A stretch of 64,000 nucleotides of DNA from Alistipes sp. (GCA_017555105.1 JAFZHB010000005.1:62001-126000); one strand, 5' to 3'. Positions 34,464 to 43,367 are shown, numbered from the stretch's first letter. The notes: a model not told the origin generated them from the letters alone. Numbers and translations are program-made.

Positions 34464-35534
34464 ATGATGAAACAATTTAGATGCTTTTTGCTCGCCCTGG
34501 CGGTAGCTGCGACGAGTTGTCTTTCGCCCGCACACGATGAGGTGCGCAATGTGATTTACCTGATTGGTGACGGCATGGGATTGGCGCACGCCTCCCTGCT
34601 GGAGATCGAGGAGGGCTTCCGCCCGACGGCCTTCTCGCAGGCGCAGTCGGTGGCGCTCGTCTCGACGCGCTCGGCCAATAACCGAGTGACGGATTCTGCT
34701 GCAGCCGGTACGGCGCTTGCTACGGGTACGAAGATCAACAACTCGGCGGTGGGTGTTACGCCCGACAGCCTGGAACTCACGACGATGATGGAAAAGGCGC
34801 GCGACCTCGGTCTGGGTACGGGTCTGGTGGTTACCTGCTACTTGCAACACGCCACGCCGGCAGCCTTCTATGCCAATGTACCGCGTCGCAGTCAGTACGA
34901 TGCGATCACCGAGCAGCTCGTGGCCTGTGATTTCGATGTGATGATCGGTGGCGGAGCGCGCTGGATGACCGACGAGCAGTGGCAGACAATGGCCGATAAG
35001 AACTACTGCATCGCCCGCACCGAGGCCGAGATGCAGGCGGCCGAGGAGGGACGCCTCTTTGCGGTGTTGGCCGATGAGTATCTGCAGCGTGCCCCCGAGC
35101 GTGGCGACTACCTCCCCACGGCTACGGCCAAGGCTTTGGAACTGCTTGAGAAAAATAAGGAGGGCTTCCTGCTGATGGTGGAGGGCTCGCAGATCGACGG
35201 TGCAGCTCACGCCAACGATGCAGCCTACCTGCTGGCCGAGATGCAGGACTTCGAGCGCACGATTCAGGTGGCAATGGATTTTGCCGACACCCATCCCGGT
35301 ACGCTGGTGGTGGTGACGGCCGATCACGAGACGGGCGGTCTTACGATGCCGAGCGGTAAGGGCGACTTCACCCTCTCGGAGAGTGGAATCGACTACCGCT
35401 TCGGAACGGGTTCGCACAGCGCGATTCGCGTGCCAGCCTACTTCTACGGCGCAGGTGCTGATCGCTTCGGTGGTCTGATCGACAATACGGAGCTGGCCAA
35501 GCAGCTGATGCGGGAGCTTGGAGTCACCGAGTAG
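34464..35534 (+). CDS. Alkaline phosphatase, lipoprotein
   Basis: 356 aa; the start may be either of two adjacent ATGs (34464, 34467). Lipoprotein signal ending ATSC (Cys near 19). Catalytic features of the PhoA superfamily: metal Asp in IYLIGDGMGLAHAS, nucleophile Ser in RVTDSAAAGTALATG, HATPAAFYANV, metal ligands in VEGSQIDGAAHANDA and VTADHETGG, and the final His in GTGSHSAIRVPAYFYG. The protein is shorter than E. coli PhoA (471 aa) and matches the compact Bacteroidota type. It hydrolyses phosphomonoesters in the periplasm. Whether it belongs functionally to the glycan region is unknown. Confidence 0.92.
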   Translation: MMKQFRCFLLALAVAATSCLSPAHDEVRNVIYLIGDGMGLAHASLLEIEEGFRPTAFSQAQSVALVSTRSANNRVTDSAAAGTALATGTKINNSAVGVTPDSLELTTMMEKARDLGLGTGLVVTCYLQHATPAAFYANVPRRSQYDAITEQLVACDFDVMIGGGARWMTDEQWQTMADKNYCIARTEAEMQAAEEGRLFAVLADEYLQRAPERGDYLPTATAKALELLEKNKEGFLLMVEGSQIDGAAHANDAAYLLAEMQDFERTIQVAMDFADTHPGTLVVVTADHETGGLTMPSGKGDFTLSESGIDYRFGTGSHSAIRVPAYFYGAGADRFGGLIDNTELAKQLMRELGVTE

Positions 35535-35557
35535 AGAGAGTTTCTCCTACAGACAAA

Positions 35558-35593
35558 AGAGACGGATTTCTGTACGAAATCCGTCTCTTTTTG
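35558..35593. terminator. Bidirectional terminator
   Basis: A 13-bp perfect stem (35558-35570 with 35576-35588) with a 5-base loop is followed by T-run. It separates the phosphatase from the converging kinase operon. Confidence 0.88.
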
Positions 35594-35606
35594 TATTCAG
35601 GGCGTG

Positions 35607-36722
35607 TTAGCAGAAGAGCCTTCCCCAATCGTAACTTCCGGGTTTGAAGGTGAGGTAGGTGTTGCTCTCCGAATGATGGAGACGCACTACCCCCGGAGCT
35701 ACCTCGTTGCAGACCGTGAAGTCAGCCCAGCCGAGCGTTGCCAGAATGGCGTAGGCCGAAGCTCCGCCCTCGATCACGAGCTCTTCGGGTCGGCGCTGTC
35801 GCACCGCCTCGGCGACACATGTGGCCATCGAGTGGCGTAGGTGGAGTGCACGCGAACCGTCGATCGTCACCTGCTGCGGAATCTTTAGCAGCAACGAGGG
35901 GGTGTTGGCCGAAAGCACCTCGGCGATCCACTCCTCGCATCCGCCCCCGTTGAATACGGCATCGGGCATTGGCGCCTCCGCTACGCAGTTGCGGTGGAAG
36001 AAGGGCTCCTCCGAAAGATTGTGGCGTACGGTGCTACCCAGTGCAATGAGCGTTGTGCGCTCTCCAAGCCCCGCAAACGGGGCGGGCTCGTTGTCGGTAA
36101 ACCCTTCGCGTTGGAGCAGCGCCTTGAAGGCGTCGGCCGCACCGGCCAGGAGCAGCGAGGGGTTGTATTGGGCAATCCATGCTGCAACCTCCTCCTCCGT
36201 ACGGCTCTCGCCGATCGAGATGCCGAGTGGCAGTTCTGCCTGCGGATCACAGATATGCGACACCCCTCCGCCGACCAGACCCACCACATCCGAGCAGCGA
36301 GCCGGGAATTCGGGGTCTGTGCTGAAGATGGTTTCAGCGATCGGAGTGCCCCCGATCGTGTAGACCCCCTCCACGATGCAACGCCCCTTCGAGGGGTTAG
36401 CCGGAAGCAGCAGCGTGCGCTCGAAGCGGTTGCCCATGAGTGCCTGCAACTCGGCTACGACATGTCCGCGCAGCACCGAGTCGGTCTTCTTGAAGAGGAT
36501 CACCTCGCCGCACTGCGCAGCAACAGCTGCCGCCTGCAGGGTGATCGCCACTGCCTCCTCGCGCGCCACAGAGCGCGTGTCGGTGGCCCAGACCATCACC
36601 TCCTCTTCGCCCACAAAGGGGGTAGGTACGGTCGAGAACCGCACCTTGCACCCCATGCGATGGGCGATGCCGGCCATCTCGGCCGCACCGGTGATATCGT
36701 CGGCTATGACGAGGATTCGCAT
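35607..36722 (-). CDS. Four-carbon acid sugar kinase (DUF1537, DtnK/OtnK-like)
   Basis: 371 aa. The N-terminal substrate domain begins MRILVIADDITGAAEMAGIA. The C-terminal nucleotide domain has VIEGGASAYAILATLGW and CNEVAPGVVRLH. DUF1537 proteins were shown to phosphorylate D-threonate (DtnK), 3-oxo-tetronates (OtnK) and D-erythronate. PdxA2 directly upstream (9 bp) favours D-threonate 4-kinase activity, because that pair converts D-threonate to dihydroxyacetone phosphate. It is the last gene of a six-gene operon. Somewhat shorter than the ~420-residue usual length, but both domains are present. Confidence 0.82.
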   Translation of the reverse strand: MRILVIADDITGAAEMAGIAHRMGCKVRFSTVPTPFVGEEEVMVWATDTRSVAREEAVAITLQAAAVAAQCGEVILFKKTDSVLRGHVVAELQALMGNRFERTLLLPANPSKGRCIVEGVYTIGGTPIAETIFSTDPEFPARCSDVVGLVGGGVSHICDPQAELPLGISIGESRTEEEVAAWIAQYNPSLLLAGAADAFKALLQREGFTDNEPAPFAGLGERTTLIALGSTVRHNLSEEPFFHRNCVAEAPMPDAVFNGGGCEEWIAEVLSANTPSLLLKIPQQVTIDGSRALHLRHSMATCVAEAVRQRRPEELVIEGGASAYAILATLGWADFTVCNEVAPGVVRLHHSESNTYLTFKPGSYDWGRLFC

Positions 36723-36731
36723 CTTTGTACC

Positions 36732-37766
36732 CTATTTCTTGCTGTTTTTAGCCATCAGAGCGGCATACTCGATCGACATGAGCATGGCGTCGGGATTGGC
36801 AATGCCCTTGCCGGCTACATCGAAGGCCGTTCCGTGATCCACCGAAACGCGGATGATCGGCAGACCGAGCGTAATGTTCACACCCTTCACGGCCACCATG
36901 CGCTGCGTCTGGCGATCCCACTCGAAGCCGCCCACCTTGAAGGCGATGTGGCCCTGGTCGTGGTACATGGCTACGCAGCCGTCGAACTGACCCGAACGGG
37001 CGCGCGAGAAGAGCGAGTCGGGCGGCACAGGGCCGTCGACATTCCAGCCGCGAGCCTTCATCTCCTCGATGGCGGGGATGATCTCGTGGATCTCCTCGTC
37101 ACCAAACAGACCGCCCTCACCCGCGTGGGGGTTCAGGCCGGCGATGCCGATGCGGGGATTCTCAATGCCGAAGCTCTTGCAGGCCTCGTTGATCAGCTCC
37201 GTAACGGCGATCACACGCTCCTTCTTGGCTCTGTCGCACGCCTCGCGCAGCGAGACATGGGTCGATACATGGATCACACGCATCTTGTCGTCGGCCAAGA
37301 GCATGGCGTACTTCTTCGTATTGGTGAAGTGGGCATAGATCTCCGTGTGTCCGGCAAAGTTGTGCCCGGCAACATGCAAAGCCTCCTTGTTGAGCGGAGC
37401 GGTGACCGTACCATCCACCTCGCCGGCCATGGCCAGCTCGATCGCCTTGCGCACCGCCTCAAAGGCTGCATTACCGCACTGCGCCGAAACCTCACCATAG
37501 GCAAAGGTCGTCGGATCAATCAGCTTCAGATCGAGCACATCGATCACGCCACGCTCGTAGCGAGCCTCGCTCACCGAGGCGATCGAGCGCACCTGCAACT
37601 CGGCCTTGGCAGCCTTCACACCCAGCTCCATCATGGCGGCATCACCCACCACCAACGGACGGCAAACCGTATAGGGATACTCCTGAGCCAGCGACATGGC
37701 AATAATCTCCGGACCCACACCAGCGGGGTCACCCATCGTGATGGCTAAAATCGGTAAGTTATTCAT
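36732..37766 (-). CDS. pdxA2: PdxA2-like 4-phospho-D-threonate (4-hydroxythreonine-4-phosphate) dehydrogenase
   Basis: 344 aa. The PdxA fold is complete: MGDPAGVGPEII at the N-terminus, VTAPLNKEAL (substrate lysine), metal-ligand histidines in AGHTEIYAHF, LNPHAGEGGLFG and MYHDQGHIAFK, and the C-terminal SVDHGTAFDVAGKG. Classical PdxA serves pyridoxal phosphate synthesis, whereas PdxA2 pairs with DUF1537 kinases and oxidatively decarboxylates 4-phospho-D-threonate to dihydroxyacetone phosphate. Position between the kinase and the alcohol dehydrogenase, with no pdxJ, supports PdxA2. Confidence 0.85.
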   Translation of the reverse strand: MNNLPILAITMGDPAGVGPEIIAMSLAQEYPYTVCRPLVVGDAAMMELGVKAAKAELQVRSIASVSEARYERGVIDVLDLKLIDPTTFAYGEVSAQCGNAAFEAVRKAIELAMAGEVDGTVTAPLNKEALHVAGHNFAGHTEIYAHFTNTKKYAMLLADDKMRVIHVSTHVSLREACDRAKKERVIAVTELINEACKSFGIENPRIGIAGLNPHAGEGGLFGDEEIHEIIPAIEEMKARGWNVDGPVPPDSLFSRARSGQFDGCVAMYHDQGHIAFKVGGFEWDRQTQRMVAVKGVNITLGLPIIRVSVDHGTAFDVAGKGIANPDAMLMSIEYAALMAKNSKK

Positions 37767-37775
37767 GGTTTTTCG

Positions 37776-38924
37776 TTAATAAAGTTCGTTGTAAATAGCA
37801 ATCGCATCCTCGCGCGTTACCTCACGCGGATTGTTCACCAGCAGGCGCGTCACCTTCATCGCAGCGTCGGCGAGCGACTCGACATGCTCGCGACCAATGC
37901 CGAGGGCAGTAAGCGTAGCGGGAATACCGCAACGCTCGGCCAACGCGGCAATCGCCTCAACGCCTTTGGCTGCAGCCTCCTCGTCCGACAAACCGGTGCA
38001 ATCTACCCCGACTGCACGGGCAATAGCGGCGTGCTTGGCCACATTCGATGAGAGGTTGAATCGCATTACGGGGGGCAGGAGAATGGCGTTCGCCAAGCCG
38101 TGCGAGATGTGGTACTCACCACCCAGCGGGTAGGAGAGGGCGTGTACGGCAGCCGTATTGACGGGTGCCAGACACAAACCACCGTAGTAGCTGCCGAGCG
38201 AGAGCGCAGCGCGCGCCTCGCGGTCGCTGCCGTCCTTCACGGCGCGCTCCAGGTATTTGGCGATGAGCTCAATGCCGTTCAGCGCGTAGCGGTCAACCAC
38301 CGGATGTGCGTGGCGGTTCGTGAAGCTTTCGATGCAGTGCGAGAGGGCGTCCATACCCGTCTCGGCCGTGATCTTAGCGGGCACGGTGAGCGTCAGCAGC
38401 GGATCAATGTAGGCGGCATCAGCCAGCAGGTAGGGGCTTACGATGCCCTTCTTGAGCTTCTCGGCACGATCCAGGAGGATCGCATTCGGCGACACCTCGC
38501 TGCCCGTACCCGAGGTGGTCGGCAGGCAGGCGCACCACAAGCCGCGCTCCTGGATCAAACCAATGCCGAAGCACTCGGCTACCTGCTGCTCGCTGTAGGC
38601 GAAGCAGGCAACAATCTTGGCAGCGTCCAGCACGCTGCCGCCGCCGATGCCGGCGACGCTGTCCACACCAAAGGCTTGTGCCTCCTCAATGATCTCCAAC
38701 ACCTCATCCAGCGCCGGCTCGGCGGTGATGCGGTCGTAGATGCGGACCTCGGCACCCGAGGCTTCGATCTTCTCCACGATCCCCGCGATGAGCGGACGGA
38801 TCGGAGGTGCGGTCATCAAAAAGAGTTTACGAAAACCGTGTGCCAGAAACTCCTCGGCAAAACGGTCGGCTGCACCCTCGCCCAGAACGATGCGCGCGGG
38901 TTGCTGCAGGGTAATCAGATTCAT
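37776..38924 (-). CDS. Iron-containing alcohol dehydrogenase
   Basis: 382 aa. Group III Fe-ADH: the N-terminal NAD(P) domain with GIGGGSVLDAAKIVA (near 95-109), then TTSGTGSEVSPNAIL, metal ligands D and H in AETGMDALSHCIESF and H in HALSYPLGGEYHISHGLANAI. It interconverts an alcohol and an aldehyde or ketone in the cytosol. Situated between an aldolase-symporter pair and the threonate-phosphate enzymes, it most plausibly reduces an aldehyde-acid released by the aldolase. The exact substrate is inference. Confidence 0.88.
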   Translation of the reverse strand: MNLITLQQPARIVLGEGAADRFAEEFLAHGFRKLFLMTAPPIRPLIAGIVEKIEASGAEVRIYDRITAEPALDEVLEIIEEAQAFGVDSVAGIGGGSVLDAAKIVACFAYSEQQVAECFGIGLIQERGLWCACLPTTSGTGSEVSPNAILLDRAEKLKKGIVSPYLLADAAYIDPLLTLTVPAKITAETGMDALSHCIESFTNRHAHPVVDRYALNGIELIAKYLERAVKDGSDREARAALSLGSYYGGLCLAPVNTAAVHALSYPLGGEYHISHGLANAILLPPVMRFNLSSNVAKHAAIARAVGVDCTGLSDEEAAAKGVEAIAALAERCGIPATLTALGIGREHVESLADAAMKVTRLLVNNPREVTREDAIAIYNELY

Positions 38925-38933
38925 CGTTATTCG

Positions 38934-40493
38934 TTATTTATTTGCTTTGCGCGCCTTCAGGTAACCGCGGATCGTGAGGCTCTCATCAACCTCCTCCTTG
39001 GCGAAGAGGTACGAGGCTGCCCAACCTACAAAGAAGACGATCAGGTGGCTATAGACGCCCAACATGTACTTGTGATGCGTAAAGTTCCAAGCGCCGAGGT
39101 CGAGCAGGATCTGCTTCTGGCCGTCGATCATAAACTTCGACGAGGTGAGCACGGCGTAGGCTGTGAAGAGGATGCAGGCTACGAGACCAACCCACAAACC
39201 CTTGCGGTTGGCACGCGGGACGAGCAGACCGAGCAGGAAGAGGCCGACGATACCCGACGAGAAGATGGCATAGAGGCCAAACAGTACGCCGAGGATGCCC
39301 TCCCCACCCCAGTAGGCGTAGATCGAAGCGATGACGATCGAGGCCAGACCCGAGATGGCCACGATCCAACGACCCAGTACCAGGCGCTGACGATCCGTGC
39401 TCTCGGGCTTGAAGCGTACATAGTAGTCCTGCACACCGATGGCGGCGAAGCAGTTGAGGTCCGAGTCGAGCGACGAGATGGCTCCGGCCAAGAGTGCCGA
39501 GATGATCAGACCCTTCACACCGATCGGCAACTCGTGCGCAATGAAGTAGGGGAACACCTCATCGGCCTTCAGTCCGGCGATGTCGGCACCGCCCTCGAGC
39601 TTGTAGTAGGCATAGAGGCAGGTACCAATGAACATAAAGAGCGTCCAGATGGGCACGCTGGCGAAGACGCCGATATAGGCAGCTTTCTTGGCGGCGCGGT
39701 CATCCTTGGCCGTCAGGTAGCGCTGCACGATCGTCTGATCGGTGCCATACTTCTGAATGGCGTAGAAGATACCGTTTACCACCATCACCCAGAAGGTGAG
39801 CTGTACGAAGTCCCAGTTGTAGGGGCCTACATCGATCTTGTTATCACGCAGGGCAATCTCCATCACTGCGCCTGCACCACCGTCAGCCCCGAAGAGCAGC
39901 AGACCGGCGCAAACCAAACCGCCGATGATGAGGATGAAACCCTGAATCACATCCATCCAGATCACAGCCTCCATACCACCAATGAGTGTGATGATGGTAA
40001 CGGCTACGCCGATGATCAAGATCACGGTGTAGATATCCCACCCCATGAACTGCGAAATGGCGAGCGCTACGAGGTAGAAGACCGTGCCGAGCTTCGAGAA
40101 GTGGATCAAGAGGAAGGCCAGCGATCCGTAGAGGCGTGCGCCCCAGCCGAAGCGGCGCTCGAAGTACTCATAGGTCGAGAGCTTGATCGTGCGGCGGAAG
40201 AGGGGCACGATGAACCAGATCAGGCCGACCAGGACGATGGGCACCATCAGACCCTGCACGAGCAGGATCCAGTTGCCACCGTAAGCAGCTCCCGGGTAGG
40301 AGAGGAAGGTGACCGAGCTGATCAGCGTGGCGAAGATCGACATGCCGATTGCCCACGAGGGGATCGAACCGCCCGCTGCAAAGTAGGAGTTCGTGGAGTC
40401 CTGCTTGTGGGCGAACTTCAGGCCAAAGAGCATCACGAAGACGATGCTGGCGATGACCAATACAATATCAAACCAATGCAATGAGGTTGTCAT
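38934..40493 (-). CDS. Sodium:solute symporter (SSS family)
   Basis: 519 aa with about 13 membrane helices. SSS family marks: FAAGGSIPSWAIGMSIFATLISSVTFLS (quoted here as residues about 35-62; key part SSVTFLSYPGAAYGGNW), Na-site helix GGMEAVIWMDVIQGFILIIG, and GAISSLDSDLNCFAAIGVQDYY in helix 8. SSS members bring in sugars, sialic acid, carboxylates or amino acids with Na+. The operon context predicts import of the acidic sugar processed by the neighbouring aldolase. It lies 9 bp before the Fe-ADH gene and 21 bp after the aldolase gene. Confidence 0.9.
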   Translation of the reverse strand: MTTSLHWFDIVLVIASIVFVMLFGLKFAHKQDSTNSYFAAGGSIPSWAIGMSIFATLISSVTFLSYPGAAYGGNWILLVQGLMVPIVLVGLIWFIVPLFRRTIKLSTYEYFERRFGWGARLYGSLAFLLIHFSKLGTVFYLVALAISQFMGWDIYTVILIIGVAVTIITLIGGMEAVIWMDVIQGFILIIGGLVCAGLLLFGADGGAGAVMEIALRDNKIDVGPYNWDFVQLTFWVMVVNGIFYAIQKYGTDQTIVQRYLTAKDDRAAKKAAYIGVFASVPIWTLFMFIGTCLYAYYKLEGGADIAGLKADEVFPYFIAHELPIGVKGLIISALLAGAISSLDSDLNCFAAIGVQDYYVRFKPESTDRQRLVLGRWIVAISGLASIVIASIYAYWGGEGILGVLFGLYAIFSSGIVGLFLLGLLVPRANRKGLWVGLVACILFTAYAVLTSSKFMIDGQKQILLDLGAWNFTHHKYMLGVYSHLIVFFVGWAASYLFAKEEVDESLTIRGYLKARKANK

Positions 40494-40514
40494 TCAAGAA
40501 TTTTCGTTTTGGGG

Positions 40515-41414
40515 TTACTCAAGTTCAAATTCGGTGATCTGCTCCACGATCTGCTGGTACTCAGCCTCGGTGAGCATCGTCAGCGGGGGCAACATCTCCT
40601 TGCCGCAGAGCTCGCACTGCTCCATGATGCACTTCAGAGCAGCCAACTGCTTGCCGAGCGGACGCCCCTGCTGGTAGATCTTGGCCATATCGTCCGTGAC
40701 ACTCTGCAGGCGATTTGCCTCCTCCATATCACCCTCTACGGCCGCGTCATAGAGGGCGCGGAAGTGCTTCGGCACGAAGTTACCGGTCGAGGGCACGATG
40801 CCGTCAGCCCCCAGCTCCAATGAGTGAGCCGACTGGGCTGCCCAACCGCAGAAGTAGGTGAAATCCTCGCGGCTCTTGGCGATTGCAATGCAGGCCTCCA
40901 TGCGCTCCAGGTCGCGCTCCGAGTCCTTCAGGCCCACGATGTTGGGGTGCTCGGCGAGCTTGCGTACCGCCTCCACGGGGATCGAGAGGTGGGTTGTAGC
41001 CAGGATGTTGTAGAGCATCACGGGCAGCGGCGAAGCGTCGGCCAAAGCCGTGTAGTACTCCACCATCTGCTCCTCCGTCAGGGCGTAGTAGCTCGGCAGC
41101 ACAGCTACTGCTACATCTGCACCTGCGCGGGCAAAGCCCTCGATCTGCGAGAGCTGCTCCTTCAGGCAGAGCCCCGTGACACCGGCATAGATGCGGATCT
41201 TACCCTCGGCGGCCTCTACGGCCGTATGTACCATGTCGATACCCTCGCCCAGGGCGACCGAGTTACCTTCACCCGTCGTACCCATGACGAGCGTGTCGAC
41301 ACCCGCCTCAACAAACGAGCGTATGATGGTGGTTACAGCCTCCAAATCGACCGAACCGTTCTTGACGGGCGTTGCCATCGGGACAACGACACCGGCATAC
41401 TGTTTTGTAGCCAT
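40515..41414 (-). CDS. DHDPS-family pyruvate-dependent aldolase
   Basis: 299 aa from the ATG at 41414; the longer in-frame reading overlaps the upstream gene and is rejected. Class I aldolase marks: TTGEG near residues 48-52 (GTTGEGNSVALGEG), the catalytic Tyr in VMLYNILATT, and the Schiff-base Lys in NIVGLKDSERD. The family includes dihydrodipicolinate synthase, N-acetylneuraminate lyase, and 2-keto-3-deoxy-sugar-acid aldolases that release pyruvate. The catabolic neighbours rule against a lysine-pathway role. I infer cleavage of a 2-keto-3-deoxy acid. Confidence 0.85.
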   Translation of the reverse strand: MATKQYAGVVVPMATPVKNGSVDLEAVTTIIRSFVEAGVDTLVMGTTGEGNSVALGEGIDMVHTAVEAAEGKIRIYAGVTGLCLKEQLSQIEGFARAGADVAVAVLPSYYALTEEQMVEYYTALADASPLPVMLYNILATTHLSIPVEAVRKLAEHPNIVGLKDSERDLERMEACIAIAKSREDFTYFCGWAAQSAHSLELGADGIVPSTGNFVPKHFRALYDAAVEGDMEEANRLQSVTDDMAKIYQQGRPLGKQLAALKCIMEQCELCGKEMLPPLTMLTEAEYQQIVEQITEFELE

Positions 41415-41437
41415 ATCTTCTGCTTTTTTTTTGTGTT

Positions 41438-43075
41438 TTACAAGTTGTTTTTGATCTCGTCCAGCACCTCGCGGTTCAGCTTCACCTGTACCATACCCAT
41501 CGGGTGGAAGCGCATGTTGTTGTTGATGGCAGCGTAGACGATCGTGTAGATGTCGTTTCCCTCGGGAATCAGACCCAGCGGTGTGCGCATCGTGTGCCAC
41601 CACTTCTTGACCTTCGTGTCGATCGGCAGGTAGTGTGCCTCAGTCCAGTTTACGCCATCCTTCGAGAGCGTGTAGGCGATCATGTTCGGCAACTTCAGCC
41701 ACTCCGGGCCTCCGTCGAAGACGGCGATGTAGAGGCCGTTGGGGAGCTGCGATACGATCGGGTTCTCCACGAAGCGGGGATGGATCGAGGTGATCGGGTT
41801 GATCTCCTTCATGCGTACGAAGGGACCTTCGAGGTTGTCCGACTCGGCCAACCCAACATACCACTTCGTCGGCTTGCCACCGAAGGGGTAGTCCTCCTTC
41901 GTCTCGTAGGGGTAGGCACCGCTGATGAAGCCGTACCACTTCTCGCCCACTTGGTAGGGGAAGAATGAGGCTACGCCCTGGCGACCCTCCCACAGCTGGC
42001 TGTCGAGACCCGGCTCGATCACGATGCCGCAGTCTCGGTAGGGACCACCGATACCCTCGATGCCCTCTACCTCCGACTCGCAACGCCAGATGCGGCCGAA
42101 CGAGTGGTTGGGAGCAACATCAAAGTCGCAGGTGTAGGCCAGGTAGTGACCCTGCCAGCGGTTCTTCTCCTTATTGAAGATCGGCATGTAGGACCAGATC
42201 GCAGCGCGACGGTCGTTCATCGGGTGGTCGTAGTGCGACACAGCATATTTACCGCTCGACTGGTAGAGGGTCGACTGACGCTCCCAGTGGATGGCGTCCT
42301 TCGAGGTCCAGTGACCGATGCGGGTCTTGATGCGGTCGTAGTAGGCGGGCATGCCAATCTCGCCGGCACGCTCGGTGGGGAACATGTGGTAGGTGTCGCC
42401 GAGCTTGATCATCTGACCGCCCTCGAAACCACCCTGGATGCCCTCCGTGCCGGGCATACCCTCATTGACCACGGGATCATCCTGGCCACCGATGATCTCG
42501 AAGAGAGCTGGCAGCTCGGAGAAGCCCTCGATCACGAAGGCGGGGTAATCCTCACCCGAAGCCAGGGCAGCATCGCGACCCGAGAACTTCGTGAGGCTCG
42601 TAGCACCCACTACGATCACATGACCCGTAGCGTTCTCAGGGATCGTAAGCGTGTGCTTGCCGCGCGGATAGCGTACGGCGTAGACGTTCAGTGCAGCAAC
42701 CTCGGTTACCGAGAGTGCGTTGTTCAAGGCGGGCTGCTCGTTCAGACGACCCAGACCCAGACCCAGCTGCTTGACAGCCTCGAGCGAGGTGGCAGCTACG
42801 AGCAGGTTGGCCGTGCGGTCGAGCGTGAAGCTCACCTCGCCGGCCTGCATCGTGCCCTCGGCCGTCAGCGGCAGACGCAGACCCTGCAGACCATCGAGTT
42901 CGGTGGCGATGTGCAACACCGAGCGGTTCGAACCCGAGAAGGGGTTGGCGTAGAGGGTGGTGCAGTAGCTCTTTTCGCCCTGCACGGCCACCGATTTCAG
43001 GTGGCTCGAAGCCGAAGCCGTCAGACCCATAGCCAGGGCAGCAACCGACAGCAGCAACTGTTTGATTTTGTTCAT
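41438..43075 (-). CDS. Secreted five-bladed beta-propeller glycoside hydrolase-like protein (possible GH143-type)
   Basis: 545 aa with a signal peptide (MNKIKQLLLSVAALAMGLTA, cleavage near residue 23). An N-terminal beta-sandwich-like part (about 25-175) precedes repeated propeller-type blades with the Asp/Trp turn pattern (HWTSKDAIHWERQSTLY, RIWRCESEVEG, WYVGLAESDNLEGPFVRM, AYTLSKDGVNWTEAHYL). The enzyme class is not clear from motifs. Length and fold are consistent with GH143, the Dha hydrolase part of B. thetaiotaomicron BT1020, but also with GH43/GH117-like groups. It is the first gene of the operon, read from a promoter at 43160 through a leader hairpin. Confidence 0.55.
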   Translation of the reverse strand: MNKIKQLLLSVAALAMGLTASASSHLKSVAVQGEKSYCTTLYANPFSGSNRSVLHIATELDGLQGLRLPLTAEGTMQAGEVSFTLDRTANLLVAATSLEAVKQLGLGLGRLNEQPALNNALSVTEVAALNVYAVRYPRGKHTLTIPENATGHVIVVGATSLTKFSGRDAALASGEDYPAFVIEGFSELPALFEIIGGQDDPVVNEGMPGTEGIQGGFEGGQMIKLGDTYHMFPTERAGEIGMPAYYDRIKTRIGHWTSKDAIHWERQSTLYQSSGKYAVSHYDHPMNDRRAAIWSYMPIFNKEKNRWQGHYLAYTCDFDVAPNHSFGRIWRCESEVEGIEGIGGPYRDCGIVIEPGLDSQLWEGRQGVASFFPYQVGEKWYGFISGAYPYETKEDYPFGGKPTKWYVGLAESDNLEGPFVRMKEINPITSIHPRFVENPIVSQLPNGLYIAVFDGGPEWLKLPNMIAYTLSKDGVNWTEAHYLPIDTKVKKWWHTMRTPLGLIPEGNDIYTIVYAAINNNMRFHPMGMVQVKLNREVLDEIKNNL

Positions 43076-43109
43076 GGTATAGAATTTTAGTGAATAATTT
43101 GCACACTCA

Positions 43110-43142
43110 AAAGCCCGTCAAAACCGAGGTTTTTCGGGCTTT
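43110..43142 (-). promoter_or_regulatory. Leader hairpin of the acid-sugar operon (possible attenuator)
   Basis: AAAGCCCG (43110-43117) pairs with CGGGCTTT (43135-43142), enclosing a second AAAACC/GGTTTT stem. On the minus strand it lies in the predicted 5' untranslated leader, between the promoter at 43160 and the ATG at 43075, and is followed by a short T-run. Confidence 0.5.
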
Positions 43143-43159
43143 GCGCTCTATCTCTGGAA

Positions 43160-43167
43160 CAAATATA
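43160..43167 (-). promoter_or_regulatory. Promoter of the acid-sugar operon (-7 TATATTTG)
   Basis: The minus strand reads TATATTTG followed by TT. It is 84 bp upstream of the propeller-gene ATG. No TTTG is found at ideal spacing, which may mean activator dependence. Confidence 0.5.
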
Positions 43168-43336
43168 CGAAAAGATGCGCAAAAATGAAGGGTTTTTCTG
43201 CTGTTTTTCTGGGCGTGGACGATTTTGGGGCGCAGGGGTGGGTTTGCTTGTTGTGTTTCAAATGCTTCGGAGTGCCCCCGGAGTGGAGTCATACCACCCG
43301 CTTATCCCCCTCTTTTTTGAAAAAATCGCAAAAAAA

Positions 43337-43367
43337 TTGGGAATTTTGGTTCGCTGTTGTACCTTTG
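43337..43367 (+). promoter_or_regulatory. Promoter of the beta-helix gene
   Basis: TTG (43337-43339), 20 bp spacer, TACCTTTG (43360-43367) followed by TA. The ATG is 36 bp downstream. Confidence 0.6.

Noticed and set aside
36732..37766. Vitamin B6 PdxA
   Set aside because: Context is catabolic with DUF1537, aldolase and symporter; pdxJ is absent. A B6 role cannot be ruled out without a second pdxA in the genome.
38100..40484. Plus-strand 794-codon frame opposite the symporter and Fe-ADH
   Set aside because: Glu/Asp/His-rich antisense translation with no recognisable fold; the minus-strand genes explain the sequence.
35607..41414. Sialic-acid catabolism as explanation for the aldolase and symporter
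   Set aside because: No nanE, ManNAc kinase or sialidase nearby; the PdxA2/DUF1537 pair points to a four-carbon acid instead. Not fully excluded.
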